From Chloroflexota bacterium (GTDB taxonomy: Bacteria > Chloroflexota > Dormibacteria > CF-121), in NCBI GenBank assembly GCA_005882525.1, contig VBGO01000137.1:1-10153 (forward strand): a DNA stretch of 10,153 nt, given 5' to 3'. Positions 1-6,916 of the stretch are shown here, piece by piece. The notes under the pieces were generated by a model. That model did not search any database and had not been told where the DNA came from. It saw only the letters and a program-made list of their open reading frames with translations. How positions within the stretch are numbered: the first letter of the stretch is position 1; each line of letters opens with the position of its first letter. The position numbers and the translations under genes were made by a program.

Positions 1-1448
1 TGATCCAGCTCCAGGTTGGAATAGCCGGTCCAGTTCTGCCCCTCGTGATGCTCGGGTTGGAGCTGGTCGGAGGAGGCGGTGCTCCAGTCATCAGGATCCA
101 GGTTGAGCTGGAATCCGGCGATGAACACGTCGAAATTGCCCTGCTGGATCGGCTTGTAGAACACCTTGAAGTCGGTGGGGTCGGGCGTCAGCTGCATGCC
201 GATCTGCTTCACCTGGTCCGCGATGATCTCGGCGGCCTTAATGCGGTCAGGCTTGCCGGCGCGCACCCGGATCTTGCCGACGAATCTCTGCGTGCCCGAA
301 CCGGATGGATTGGGTCGGGTCGCGACGCCGTCAGCTCCGATGGTCCAGCCGGCCTGCTGCATTAGCGATTTCGCCTTGTTGACATCGAGCGGGTACTTGA
401 CCACGGAAGCGGCATCATAGGCCCACGAGGCGGGGACGATGTCGCCCCACAATGGGGCCCCGGCGCCCTGGGTGGCCGCCTGCACGATCGACGACTTGTC
501 CAGCACGGAGGCCAGCGCCTGCCGCGTCAGGACGTTGTCGAAGATGTGGCCCTTGCGCGTATTCATGCGGAAGTCGATATAGCCCAGGTCCTGGTAGGTA
601 TGGACCACGACGTTACTTGCCGCCTTGGCCTTGCTGACTCCGCCGGCACCGGCCTCACCCAGCTTGTAGTGCCATGACACATCGCCGTTGATCAGCGCGT
701 TGGCGGCGGCCGTCGCGTCGGTGATGATCTTGGCGATCGCTTTGTCGTAGTGTGGCCGCCCGTTGAAGTAGGCAAGGTTGGCCGAAAGGTCAATCTCCTG
801 GCCGGGAACCCACTTGTCGAACTTGTAGGGACCGCCGGTTACCGTCGGGGCTGTCGACGTCGGCATGTTGCGGACCTTCGCCGGGTCGACGGTTCCGAAG
901 ACCGAAGCCGGCGCGATGTAGCCGACCAGATTGACCGCCAGGAAGGGAGCAAAGGGCTCGGTGAGGGTGAACTTGACGGTGTAGGTGTCAACCTTCTCGA
1001 TCTTCTTGAGCTTGCTCCAGTCGTAGGCGTAATCGGTATCGAGGGTGGGGGCGGCCTGGAGCTTCTCGGTTGCGATCACGTCGTCGGCGGTGATCGGCGT
1101 CCCATCACTCCACTTGCCGTTCTTCTTCATCTTCACCGTCCACACGGTGCCGTCACTCGACACCGAGGGCATACCGTCTGCCAGGTCCGGGATGACGTTG
1201 AGGTTCTTGTCAGACGAGTACAGGTTCGGGTATATGTGCGAAAGCAGCGCAAAGTCTGGAAGGGTCGACGCGACGAACGGATTCAACGTGTCGGCATCGG
1301 AGTCGAGCGCCCAGATCAGGGTGCCACCGTTCTTGGGGGTTTCGCTCGTACTCGACGGCGCCGTCCCGCAGGCGGACACCAGCACGGCGATTCCGGCAAC
1401 GAGCGTCGAGACTCGCAACCATCGCAACTTACCGATAGATAGATCCAT
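1..1448 (-). CDS. Peptide-type ABC transporter solute-binding lipoprotein (SBP family 5), 3' end outside window
   Basis: The frame is open from ATG at 1448 to the window edge, giving 482 residues; family members are usually about 500-600, so only the C-terminal end is missing. The N-terminus is a lipoprotein signal: basic residues, a hydrophobic stretch at about 15-26, and a lipobox VSAC with the lipidated Cys at 27. The mature part starts with a Ser/Thr-rich linker, then GGTLIWAL and DTLNPF, and later KWSDGTPITADDV at about 112-124, the hallmark of SBP_bac_5 (dipeptide/oligopeptide-binding) proteins. The expected role is capturing a peptide or other small solute outside the membrane and passing it to an ABC permease, which would lie beyond the window. 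A strong Shine-Dalgarno GGGAGGT at 1466-1460 sits 11 nt before the ATG; an in-frame TTG three codons upstream is too close to it. The 168-bp gap from the upstream gene suggests its own promoter. The substrate cannot be told from sequence; some family members bind sugars, so a link to glucan metabolism is possible but unproven. Confidence 0.93.
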   Translation of the reverse strand, partial: MDLSIGKLRWLRVSTLVAGIAVLVSACGTAPSSTSETPKNGGTLIWALDSDADTLNPFVASTLPDFALLSHIYPNLYSSDKNLNVIPDLADGMPSVSSDGTVWTVKMKKNGKWSDGTPITADDVIATEKLQAAPTLDTDYAYDWSKLKKIEKVDTYTVKFTLTEPFAPFLAVNLVGYIAPASVFGTVDPAKVRNMPTSTAPTVTGGPYKFDKWVPGQEIDLSANLAYFNGRPHYDKAIAKIITDATAAANALINGDVSWHYKLGEAGAGGVSKAKAASNVVVHTYQDLGYIDFRMNTRKGHIFDNVLTRQALASVLDKSSIVQAATQGAGAPLWGDIVPASWAYDAASVVKYPLDVNKAKSLMQQAGWTIGADGVATRPNPSGSGTQRFVGKIRVRAGKPDRIKAAEIIADQVKQIGMQLTPDPTDFKVFYKPIQQGNFDVFIAGFQLNLDPDDWSTASSDQLQPEHHEGQNWTGYSNLELD

Positions 1449-1550
1449 AGACGTCAATTACCTCCCTTCCGGGCAAAGATGGCCGCCGTTCAGCGTCGGT
1501 TCAGAGCCGAATCGCCGTAATCATGCATCAAGACGTGACCAATCATCAAG

Positions 1551-1606
1551 AAAAGGGCCCAAATATTAACCTCTATTAGACGGGCGCCCCTTTTTGAGGC
1601 CGCCCG
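1551..1606 (-). terminator. Candidate terminator region with two alternative hairpins after the GH57-GlgA fusion gene
   Basis: Just after the TAA of the fusion gene, the minus strand carries a GC-rich hairpin at 1606-1581: CGGGCG, a bulged G, CCTC, loop AAAAA, GGGG, CGCCCG. No U-run follows it directly. A competing, longer-range pairing joins AAAAGGG (1594-1588) with CCCTTTT (1557-1551), and this one ends in a U-rich stretch as an intrinsic terminator would. The two structures share bases and cannot both form. Position supports termination of the fusion transcript before the transporter gene; the missing classic U-tract on the stronger stem lowers confidence. Confidence 0.35.
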
Positions 1607-1616
1607 GCCGCCCCGC

Positions 1617-4600
1617 TTACCAGCCGTAGGGGTCGGCGGCGGCGGCGGAATATTCCTTCGACTCGGCATGGTGGCCGATCGCCGCCCCGTAGAGGCGGAC
1701 ATATTTTTCGGCGGAGTTGGCCCAGCTGACGTCGGTCGACATGGCGTTTTGCTGTAGCCGGCTCCAGAGCGCGGGCTGCCGGAACGTTTCCAGCGCCCGG
1801 ACCACCTGGGCGAACAGGTCCCAGTGATCATAGGCGGTGAAGACGAAGCCGTTGCCGGTTTGCGGCCGCGGATCCCAGTCGTCGATGGTATCGGCCAGCC
1901 CGCCGGTGGCGCGCACGATCGGGATGGTCCCGTAGCGGAGACTGATCAGCTGACCGAGGCCGCATGGCTCGAATCGCGACGGCATCAGGAACATGTCGGA
2001 GCCGGCGTAAATATGCTGGGCGAGCACCGGCTTGAACCCGATCGTGGCCGACACCTTCTGCGGGTTGTCGCGCGCGTTGGCGCGGAACAGCTCCTCATAG
2101 CGAGCATCCCCGGCACCGAGCACGACAAGCTGCAGGTTCAACCGCATCAGCCCCCACATGATGTTGGCGATCAGGTCGAGCCCCTTCTGGTCGTACAGCC
2201 GTGAGATCAGGCCGATCACCGGGATCGCCGGGTCCTGCGGTAAGCCGACCTCCTTCTGCAGGGCCAGCTTGTTCTCGACCTTCTTCTCGATGCTCCCCAT
2301 GTCGTAGCGGGCGGCGATCGTCGCGTCGGTCGTCGGATTGAAGACGTCGTAGTCGATGCCGTTGATGATCCCGTGCAACTTGCCGCGAAAAACCCGAAGC
2401 AGCGGGTCCATCCGCTCGCCATACTCGGGGGTCAGGATTTCCTCCGCGTACCGGTTGCTCACCGTGTTGACCACGTCCGAGAAGTACAACCCGCGGCCGA
2501 GCAGGTTGACGATGTCATCGAGCCCGGGGATGCCGGACTTGATCAGGCCCCACTGCTCGAGACCGGCGAGGTTCAGGGTGCCGTAGCCGAAGACGCCCTG
2601 GAAGGCGAGGTTGTGAATCGTCAGAACGGTGGCGACGCCGCTGTAGAAGGGATCGTCAGCGTAAAGCCGCGCCAGCATGTTCGGGATGATGGCGGTGTGC
2701 CAGTCGTTGACGTGGATCACGTCCGGCTTGAAATCGAGCGGACGCAGCAGCTCGAGCGCGGCGCGGCTGAAGTAGATGAAGCGGGCGTCGTCGTCCCAGA
2801 AGCCGTACATGCCCTCGCGGCCGAAGAATTGCTCGTTCTCGATGAAGTAGACCGGCACCTCCTCACCGATCCGGCCTTCGAGGACGGCGGCGTTGACCGG
2901 CTGATGCGCCAGCGGGACCGCGAGGTTCTCGATGACCCGGCGCAAGCCATATTTGCCGACATCGATGGTCCCGTAGCGCGGCATCACGACCCGGACGTCG
3001 TGGCCCATCGCCTTCAGCGCCTTGGGCAGGGCGCCGGCGACATCGGCCAGGCCGCCGACCTTGGCGAAGGGTGCAACTTCGGCCGCAACCAGCAGGATCT
3101 TGAGCGGCTGATTCTGCCGCCCGCGGGCCGCATCGCCGGGCACCCGCACCGCGATGGCGCCGGTGGGTGGCAGCTGTTCCACGGCTTTGCCACCCTCGAA
3201 GGCCACCGCCACCATTTCCAGGGTCTCGCCCGGGTCGTGGCCGAGCGCATCGAAAGGCACCGCGAACGCCAGCGCCTGCCCGCCGGTGGCGCGCGCCGAC
3301 CACCGTGGCGGAACCGCGCCGCCGGCGGTCACCTCGCGCAGTTCCAGCTGGAAGTCTCTCCCTTCCGCGCGGGCGGTCAGGCGGAAGGCTGGATCGAATC
3401 CAAATTCCGCCGCGCCGGCAAGGCTCAACCGGGTGCGGCCGGCGGCCGGCATTCCGCCGCCGGGTCTACCAGAGAAGAACATCTCGAGCTCGACCGGCCG
3501 TGGCGTCCGCCCATCCCCGAGCAGGTCGAAGCGCAAATAGAGGTTGCGGTCGTCGTGGCCGAACCAGATCCGGCGTACGGCGCCTCGCGGCGGATGCATG
3601 GCGCCAAAGAGGGCGGTGACATCGACGTAGCCACCCGAGCTCCACTCCTCGTCGTCCACGACGCCATTGAGCTTGGGCGTGATCTTGCGGACGGGACGTT
3701 GCGACGCCGAGGCCTGGGCGTCCTTCACGATAGGCTGGTAGAGGATCGCCGGCGGGCGCTCTCCGAGCGACATATAGATGTTGCGCAGGTGCAGCCGGAA
3801 CAGGCTGTCCCAGATCTGGTCCATGCCCGAGTCGTGCGAGCGGCCAAACCACCAGAACCAGTCGCTGCCTTCCGCGATCAGGACTTCGCGCCGCGCGGAC
3901 GCCAGTTGGGAGGCGTCGGCATCCTCGCGCTCCCGGTCGCTGAGAAAGTCTCGTGACTCGGCGAGCAGGTCCCAGGCCGCATTGTGCTCCTGGTCGCCGA
4001 CCCAGGTATCGAAGTTCGCGTTGATCCACGATCCGGGATGGACCCGGGGGAGGGAGCGGGTCGCCGGGAATTCCGTGAGGAACTCGGAGACCGTCACGGT
4101 TTTCAGCTGAGGCTCACGGCTCAGCCGGCTGTACAGCGCATGGAGGAATGAGTTGCCGTTCGCCTCGTAGGAATCCCAGCAGTTCTCCCCATCGAGCGCG
4201 ATCATGGCCAGAAAAGGCGTTTCCTGCTGCCGCTGCCGGATCCCATGAAGCCGGTCGACGAGATCCTTGGCCGCCTGATCTGGGGCGGCGTTCTGGTACT
4301 CGAAGCCGATCGCGTTGGAGAGCCTTCCGTCGCGAAACAGCAGCCGGATCGGCGGGCCATCGCCTTGCACCCGGTAGGGCGCATAGAGCACCTCGGGCTG
4401 CATCAGCTGGCCTTCCGCGTTCCGGTTGATCGCGCTTTCCTGTGACCGTGCCAGCACCCCCTCATCGCTGAGCATCCACTCGAGTCCCTGGTCAGCGGCC
4501 AGGCGCAGGGCGTCGTCGGACACGGCGGCTTCGGGCGGCCAGGCGCCGCGTGGCCGGCGACCGAAGCGGAGCGCGTGGGCCTCCATGGCGAGGCGGAGCT

Positions 4601-5354
4601 GTTCGGCGGCATCCTCGGGATGCTTGAAGGGCCGTCGCGGCATGGCGAGGTCCGGCCGCGCCATACGGGCGATCCCAAGATCGGCGATCAACGGCAAGAT
4701 CGGATGGTAGTAGGGGCTGGTGATCAGCTCCGCCTGTCCTCGGTCCTCCAGCTCGCGGTACTTGGGCAGCACTTTCTGGATCAACTCGAGCTGCACCCGC
4801 AGCACCGGCTCGATGTCGGCCTGGGAAAAGTCCCGGCCCTTCCGCACCAACTCCGCGATCTGCGAGTCGCTGTCCATCACTTCGGGGCCGACCCAGGAGA
4901 GGTTGAACCACACCAGCAGATCCCGGAGCTCGCTGTCCGAGAACAGCCGGGCCATGTCGGCGGTGGAGCGGGGCCACGACTGCTCCCGCTTGCGAACGAG
5001 CTCCAGGTAGCGCGGATACTGGCGGACCCGCCGGATCTGGCTTCCTTCGGTCATCCAGCGGGCAATGAAGGCGCGTTCATCGCCGGTCAGCTCCGATAGC
5101 GGACGGCGGGCCAGGTCGAGGTAGATGTCGGTAAACCCCCCGTCGACATAGTCCTGCACCTGGGCGACCAGCGAGGGCACGAGATTGAAGGTTTGCTTCA
5201 TGGCCGGGTAATCATCGAGAAGCGCCGGCATCTTGTAGTAGTCCTTGGCGCATCGGAGGCGCACCCAGGGCAGGAGGAAGGTGTTGGTCAGGTCATCCTT
5301 GTAGTAGGGCTGATGCATGTGCCAGACGAAGGCCACGTGCAGGGGGCGCGTCAC
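1617..5354 (-). CDS. Trifunctional-looking fusion: GH57 glycoside hydrolase + beta-sandwich carbohydrate-binding-like domain + GT5 glycogen synthase
   Basis: The protein has 1245 residues, GTG start to TAA. Residues about 5-540 form a GH57 domain of the long COG1449 type: HMHQP at 12-16, WPPE with the likely nucleophile Glu275, LDGEN with the likely acid/base Asp388, and a late WFWWFG segment near 499-504. Residues about 555-740 begin with a KITPKLNGVVDDEEW pattern typical of CBM9/DOMON-like beta-sandwich domains. Residues 751-1245 are a complete GlgA-like GT5 enzyme: KVGGLAD (765-771), HVNDWH (881-886), SRLYDQKG (1051-1058) and SRFEPCGL (1126-1133) with Glu1129 at the conserved donor-binding position. 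E. coli GlgA has 477 residues, so this part is full length. The expected activities are adding glucose from ADP-glucose to alpha-1,4-glucan, plus hydrolysis or glucanotransfer by GH57, in the cytoplasm (no signal peptide). The gene follows the membrane-protein gene by 15 nt, with no clear Shine-Dalgarno. The GH57 specificity (amylase, 4-alpha-glucanotransferase or branching) is uncertain. The domain calls are firm, the combined role is inferred. Confidence 0.95.
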   Translation of the reverse strand: MTRPLHVAFVWHMHQPYYKDDLTNTFLLPWVRLRCAKDYYKMPALLDDYPAMKQTFNLVPSLVAQVQDYVDGGFTDIYLDLARRPLSELTGDERAFIARWMTEGSQIRRVRQYPRYLELVRKREQSWPRSTADMARLFSDSELRDLLVWFNLSWVGPEVMDSDSQIAELVRKGRDFSQADIEPVLRVQLELIQKVLPKYRELEDRGQAELITSPYYHPILPLIADLGIARMARPDLAMPRRPFKHPEDAAEQLRLAMEAHALRFGRRPRGAWPPEAAVSDDALRLAADQGLEWMLSDEGVLARSQESAINRNAEGQLMQPEVLYAPYRVQGDGPPIRLLFRDGRLSNAIGFEYQNAAPDQAAKDLVDRLHGIRQRQQETPFLAMIALDGENCWDSYEANGNSFLHALYSRLSREPQLKTVTVSEFLTEFPATRSLPRVHPGSWINANFDTWVGDQEHNAAWDLLAESRDFLSDREREDADASQLASARREVLIAEGSDWFWWFGRSHDSGMDQIWDSLFRLHLRNIYMSLGERPPAILYQPIVKDAQASASQRPVRKITPKLNGVVDDEEWSSGGYVDVTALFGAMHPPRGAVRRIWFGHDDRNLYLRFDLLGDGRTPRPVELEMFFSGRPGGGMPAAGRTRLSLAGAAEFGFDPAFRLTARAEGRDFQLELREVTAGGAVPPRWSARATGGQALAFAVPFDALGHDPGETLEMVAVAFEGGKAVEQLPPTGAIAVRVPGDAARGRQNQPLKILLVAAEVAPFAKVGGLADVAGALPKALKAMGHDVRVVMPRYGTIDVGKYGLRRVIENLAVPLAHQPVNAAVLEGRIGEEVPVYFIENEQFFGREGMYGFWDDDARFIYFSRAALELLRPLDFKPDVIHVNDWHTAIIPNMLARLYADDPFYSGVATVLTIHNLAFQGVFGYGTLNLAGLEQWGLIKSGIPGLDDIVNLLGRGLYFSDVVNTVSNRYAEEILTPEYGERMDPLLRVFRGKLHGIINGIDYDVFNPTTDATIAARYDMGSIEKKVENKLALQKEVGLPQDPAIPVIGLISRLYDQKGLDLIANIMWGLMRLNLQLVVLGAGDARYEELFRANARDNPQKVSATIGFKPVLAQHIYAGSDMFLMPSRFEPCGLGQLISLRYGTIPIVRATGGLADTIDDWDPRPQTGNGFVFTAYDHWDLFAQVVRALETFRQPALWSRLQQNAMSTDVSWANSAEKYVRLYGAAIGHHAESKEYSAAAADPYGW

Positions 5355-5369
5355 GGGAGAAAAGTCTAG

Positions 5370-6032
5370 CTAACCAACCGCTTTTTTCAGCGGTTCGGGC
5401 AGCACCATATGGTAGACGTAACGCAGCCGCGCCGAGTACTCGATGCTGATCCGATCACCGGGGCTCAGGCGCTCGAAGGTCGCGCGGTCGACCCGGAAGG
5501 ACTCCGCCCAGAGCCGCTTCGCCATCGCCCGATCTCCGGCCTGCACCGCGATCCGGTAGCTGCGGCCGAAGATGCCCGCGTCGCGCCGCAACCCCACCAC
5601 CACGCCCATCATCGAAGAGCGGCGGGCCGTCATGTCGAGGATCGCCCGCAGCAGGACAGACAGGCCAAGCGGCATCAAGATGGTCGAGACGGCGACCGTG
5701 AAGATCATCAGCGAGGTTGACAGTGAGCTGACCGGGCGGAAGACGGACTCGACCAGCCGCGGCGTCACCGCCATCGCCGCCGCGCAACCGAGCGCTACCG
5801 AGGCAAAGCCGCCGATCGCGGCCAGCCGAGGGGGCTCGCCCCGACTGATCGACCACAGGTGCCACTTCACCCGCGGCCTCATCGGCCGGCCGTCCGGGCC
5901 GACCGCGATCATCAGGTGGCCCCAGGGCAGGGCGCCATGCGCCAGGCGCAGGATCAACAGTGAGCCCAACGCCACGGCGACCAGGGATAGGTCGATGACG
6001 GCCGGCAACGGAGGCACGGGCAAGGAAGGCAC
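5370..6032 (-). CDS. Three-helix membrane protein of unknown function
   Basis: This 220-residue protein is not one I recognise. Hydrophobic segments at about 11-31, 70-90 and 105-130 look like three membrane helices, with a loop at about 45-68 rich in Arg, Lys and Trp. A C-terminal soluble part of about 85 residues (136-220) has mixed alpha/beta character, including an RISIEYSARLRYVYHM stretch that looks like beta strands, and a basic tail (LKKAVG). The GTG at 6032 gives the longest frame, but the only good Shine-Dalgarno, AGGGG at 6036-6032, overlaps it. A TTG three codons later (6023) lies 8 nt from that site and may be the true start. The gene lies between a receiver-domain gene (84 nt upstream) and the glucan fusion gene (15 nt downstream), so co-transcription with the fusion is likely. 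A role in anchoring or regulating glucan synthesis is only speculation. Coding status is supported by length, orderly hydrophobic pattern and tight spacing. Confidence 0.75.
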   Translation of the reverse strand: MPSLPVPPLPAVIDLSLVAVALGSLLILRLAHGALPWGHLMIAVGPDGRPMRPRVKWHLWSISRGEPPRLAAIGGFASVALGCAAAMAVTPRLVESVFRPVSSLSTSLMIFTVAVSTILMPLGLSVLLRAILDMTARRSSMMGVVVGLRRDAGIFGRSYRIAVQAGDRAMAKRLWAESFRVDRATFERLSPGDRISIEYSARLRYVYHMVLPEPLKKAVG

Positions 6033-6074
6033 CCCTGCGGTATAACCGGGCGCCCGCGCCGACCTTGCAGCCGT

Positions 6075-6093
6075 CGAATACGGTTCGTATTCG
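6075..6093. repeat. Perfect 8-bp inverted repeat upstream of the membrane-protein gene
   Basis: CGAATACG and its exact reverse complement CGTATTCG are separated by GTT. The repeat lies in the 84-bp gap between the stop of the receiver gene and the start of the membrane-protein gene, about 40-60 bp before that start. No U-run follows on the minus strand, so an intrinsic terminator is unlikely. The lower GC content than the surroundings and the symmetry fit a dimeric regulator's operator, but no clear -35/-10 pair was found beside it. Function is unproven. Confidence 0.45.
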
Positions 6094-6116
6094 GAACGAT
6101 GACGGGTTAGCCGCGA

Positions 6117-6521
6117 TCAGGCATTACGGGCGCCGGTGTACTGGCGGACCTTGTCCCGCAGCTTGGGCAGGGGGTCCGTCTTGAGGAAGTACTCGTCGCA
6201 GCCCGCGTTTTTGGCCTCCTCGGGGGTCGCCATCCCGGCGGTGTAGACGATCACTTTGATGTCCGGCGAGTAGCGGCTTTCCCGGATCCTTCGGCAGAGC
6301 TGCAGCCCATCGAGGCGCGGCATCTGGATGTCGGCTACCACAACCGACGGCTGACACTCGACGCAGAGCTGCCACGCCTCGACGCCGTCCTTGGCTTCCA
6401 TCACGTCATGGCCATCGAGCTCGAGGAGCGTCCGCAGCATCGTCCGCACGTCACGATCGTCATCGGCGATGACGACCGGTGGAAAATCGCTGTTCGGAAG
6501 AGGCGCCGGGACACCACTCAA
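6117..6521 (-). CDS. Stand-alone response regulator receiver-domain protein (CheY-like)
   Basis: This 134-residue protein is a single receiver domain. It carries the acidic pocket D20-D21 in VVIADDD, the phosphoacceptor Asp64 in VVVADIQMP, the switch Thr94 in VIVYTAG and the conserved Lys114 in YFLKTDPL. There is no DNA-binding or enzymatic output domain, so it should act by protein contact after phosphorylation by a histidine kinase, in the cytoplasm. The start is TTG at 6521, with Shine-Dalgarno AGAGGGGA at 6534-6527 and a 5-nt spacer; about 14 residues precede the first beta strand. No kinase gene is in the window, so the partner is unknown. It is placed upstream of the membrane-protein and fusion genes and may share their transcript. 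Receiver identity is near certain. The link to glucan metabolism rests only on gene order. Confidence 0.93.
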   Translation of the reverse strand: MSGVPAPLPNSDFPPVVIADDDRDVRTMLRTLLELDGHDVMEAKDGVEAWQLCVECQPSVVVADIQMPRLDGLQLCRRIRESRYSPDIKVIVYTAGMATPEEAKNAGCDEYFLKTDPLPKLRDKVRQYTGARNA

Positions 6522-6550
6522 CGGAGTCCCCTCTCTACCATTCCGTTCGA

Positions 6551-6580
6551 ATTCTAGGGCGGCTGAGTATCAGCCGGCAA
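6551..6580 (-). promoter_or_regulatory. Candidate sigma70-type promoter with palindromic operator, upstream of the receiver gene
   Basis: On the minus strand TTGCCG (6580-6575) and TAGAAT (6556-6551) are 18 nt apart, matching -35 and -10 elements reasonably well. The -10 lies about 30 nt before the TTG start at 6521, leaving room for a short leader with the Shine-Dalgarno site. A perfect 7-bp palindrome, CGGCTGA-GTA-TCAGCCG on the plus strand at 6560-6576, occupies the spacer and touches the -35. A repressor bound there would block RNA polymerase. Promoter calls from sequence alone in GC-rich bacteria are uncertain. Confidence 0.42.
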
Positions 6581-6601
6581 GGAGTCGCCATATCCCGGTT
6601 T

Positions 6602-6780
6602 TCAGTCGGTACCGATGTGCCTTACCCGGTAACCGCGCGCGGCCATTTCGCGGGCGATGAACCGTCGGTGGCACGCCAGCGCGCTGGCCTCGGCGCACAT
6701 GATCGCGGTCGGCGCTGCAGCTCCGGCGCAATCCGCTGCCGGTCAAAGGCGGGGTTTCGCGCGCGAGCCCACGGAGCGAG
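6602..6780 (-). pseudogene. Probable decayed DUF488-family gene remnant
   Basis: No intact frame covers this stretch, but pieces of a DUF488-like protein are readable on the minus strand in separate frames. The clearest is the C-terminus at 6700-6602: it reads MCAEASALACHRRFIAREM and then RGYRVRHIGTD before a TGA, matching the family's MCAE...CHR..IA..L..RG..V.HI ending. Just upstream in another frame (about 6765-6709) is ARNPAFDRQRIAPELQRR, resembling the family's early RRNPxFNREALAxAL segment. Slightly upstream, a third frame reads RSVGSRAKP, like the RSVPxSR motif. In intact members about 60-80 residues separate the N-terminal and C-terminal motifs; here they nearly touch, pointing to an internal deletion plus frameshifts. 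DUF488 has no well-established biochemical role. The C-terminal match is the strongest part; the N-terminal pieces are suggestive only. It sits between the GH57 operon and the receiver gene. Confidence 0.5.
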
Positions 6781-6788
6781 CCGCCTTA

Positions 6789-6818
6789 GCGGCCCTCGGG
6801 CCGCCGCCCTTTCGGGCG
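6789..6818. repeat. Two abutting GC-rich hairpins in the gap after the GH57 gene
   Basis: On the minus strand CGCCC-GAAA-GGGCG (6818-6805, 5-bp stem with a GNRA-type GAAA loop) is followed with no gap by GCGGCC-CGAG-GGCCGC (6804-6789, 6-bp stem, tetraloop). They lie about 100 nt past the TGA of the GH57 gene. They could protect or end the upstream operon's mRNA, though no U-run follows, or be a REP-like element. No second copy was noticed in this window. The remaining sequence between 6916 and 6819 shows nothing I can name. Confidence 0.4.
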
Positions 6819-6916
6819 TAATAGGGCGGGCGTCGTACGCAGCCTGTACGCGCAGACGAGGCCGTCGTGATTTCGGCCGAGTGCGCGATGGGCTGCTGGA
6901 CGACGCACCCGCCCGG

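Noticed and set aside
750..1442. Plus-strand open frame (230 codons) opposite the solute-binding protein gene
   Set aside because: The opposite strand carries a clear lipoprotein signal, Shine-Dalgarno site and SBP family motifs over the whole stretch.
2373..3956. Long plus-strand open frame (527 codons) opposite the fusion gene
   Set aside because: It is antisense to a gene with full catalytic signatures, shows no recognisable domain, and its Arg/Asp/His/Val-rich composition is typical of the mirror frame of GC-rich coding sequence.
5375..5392. Small hairpin with an A/T run (CCGCTTTTTTCAGCGG) at the end of the membrane-protein gene
   Set aside because: It lies inside the coding end, with the A-run in the loop on the minus strand and no U-run after the stem, so it does not look like a terminator.
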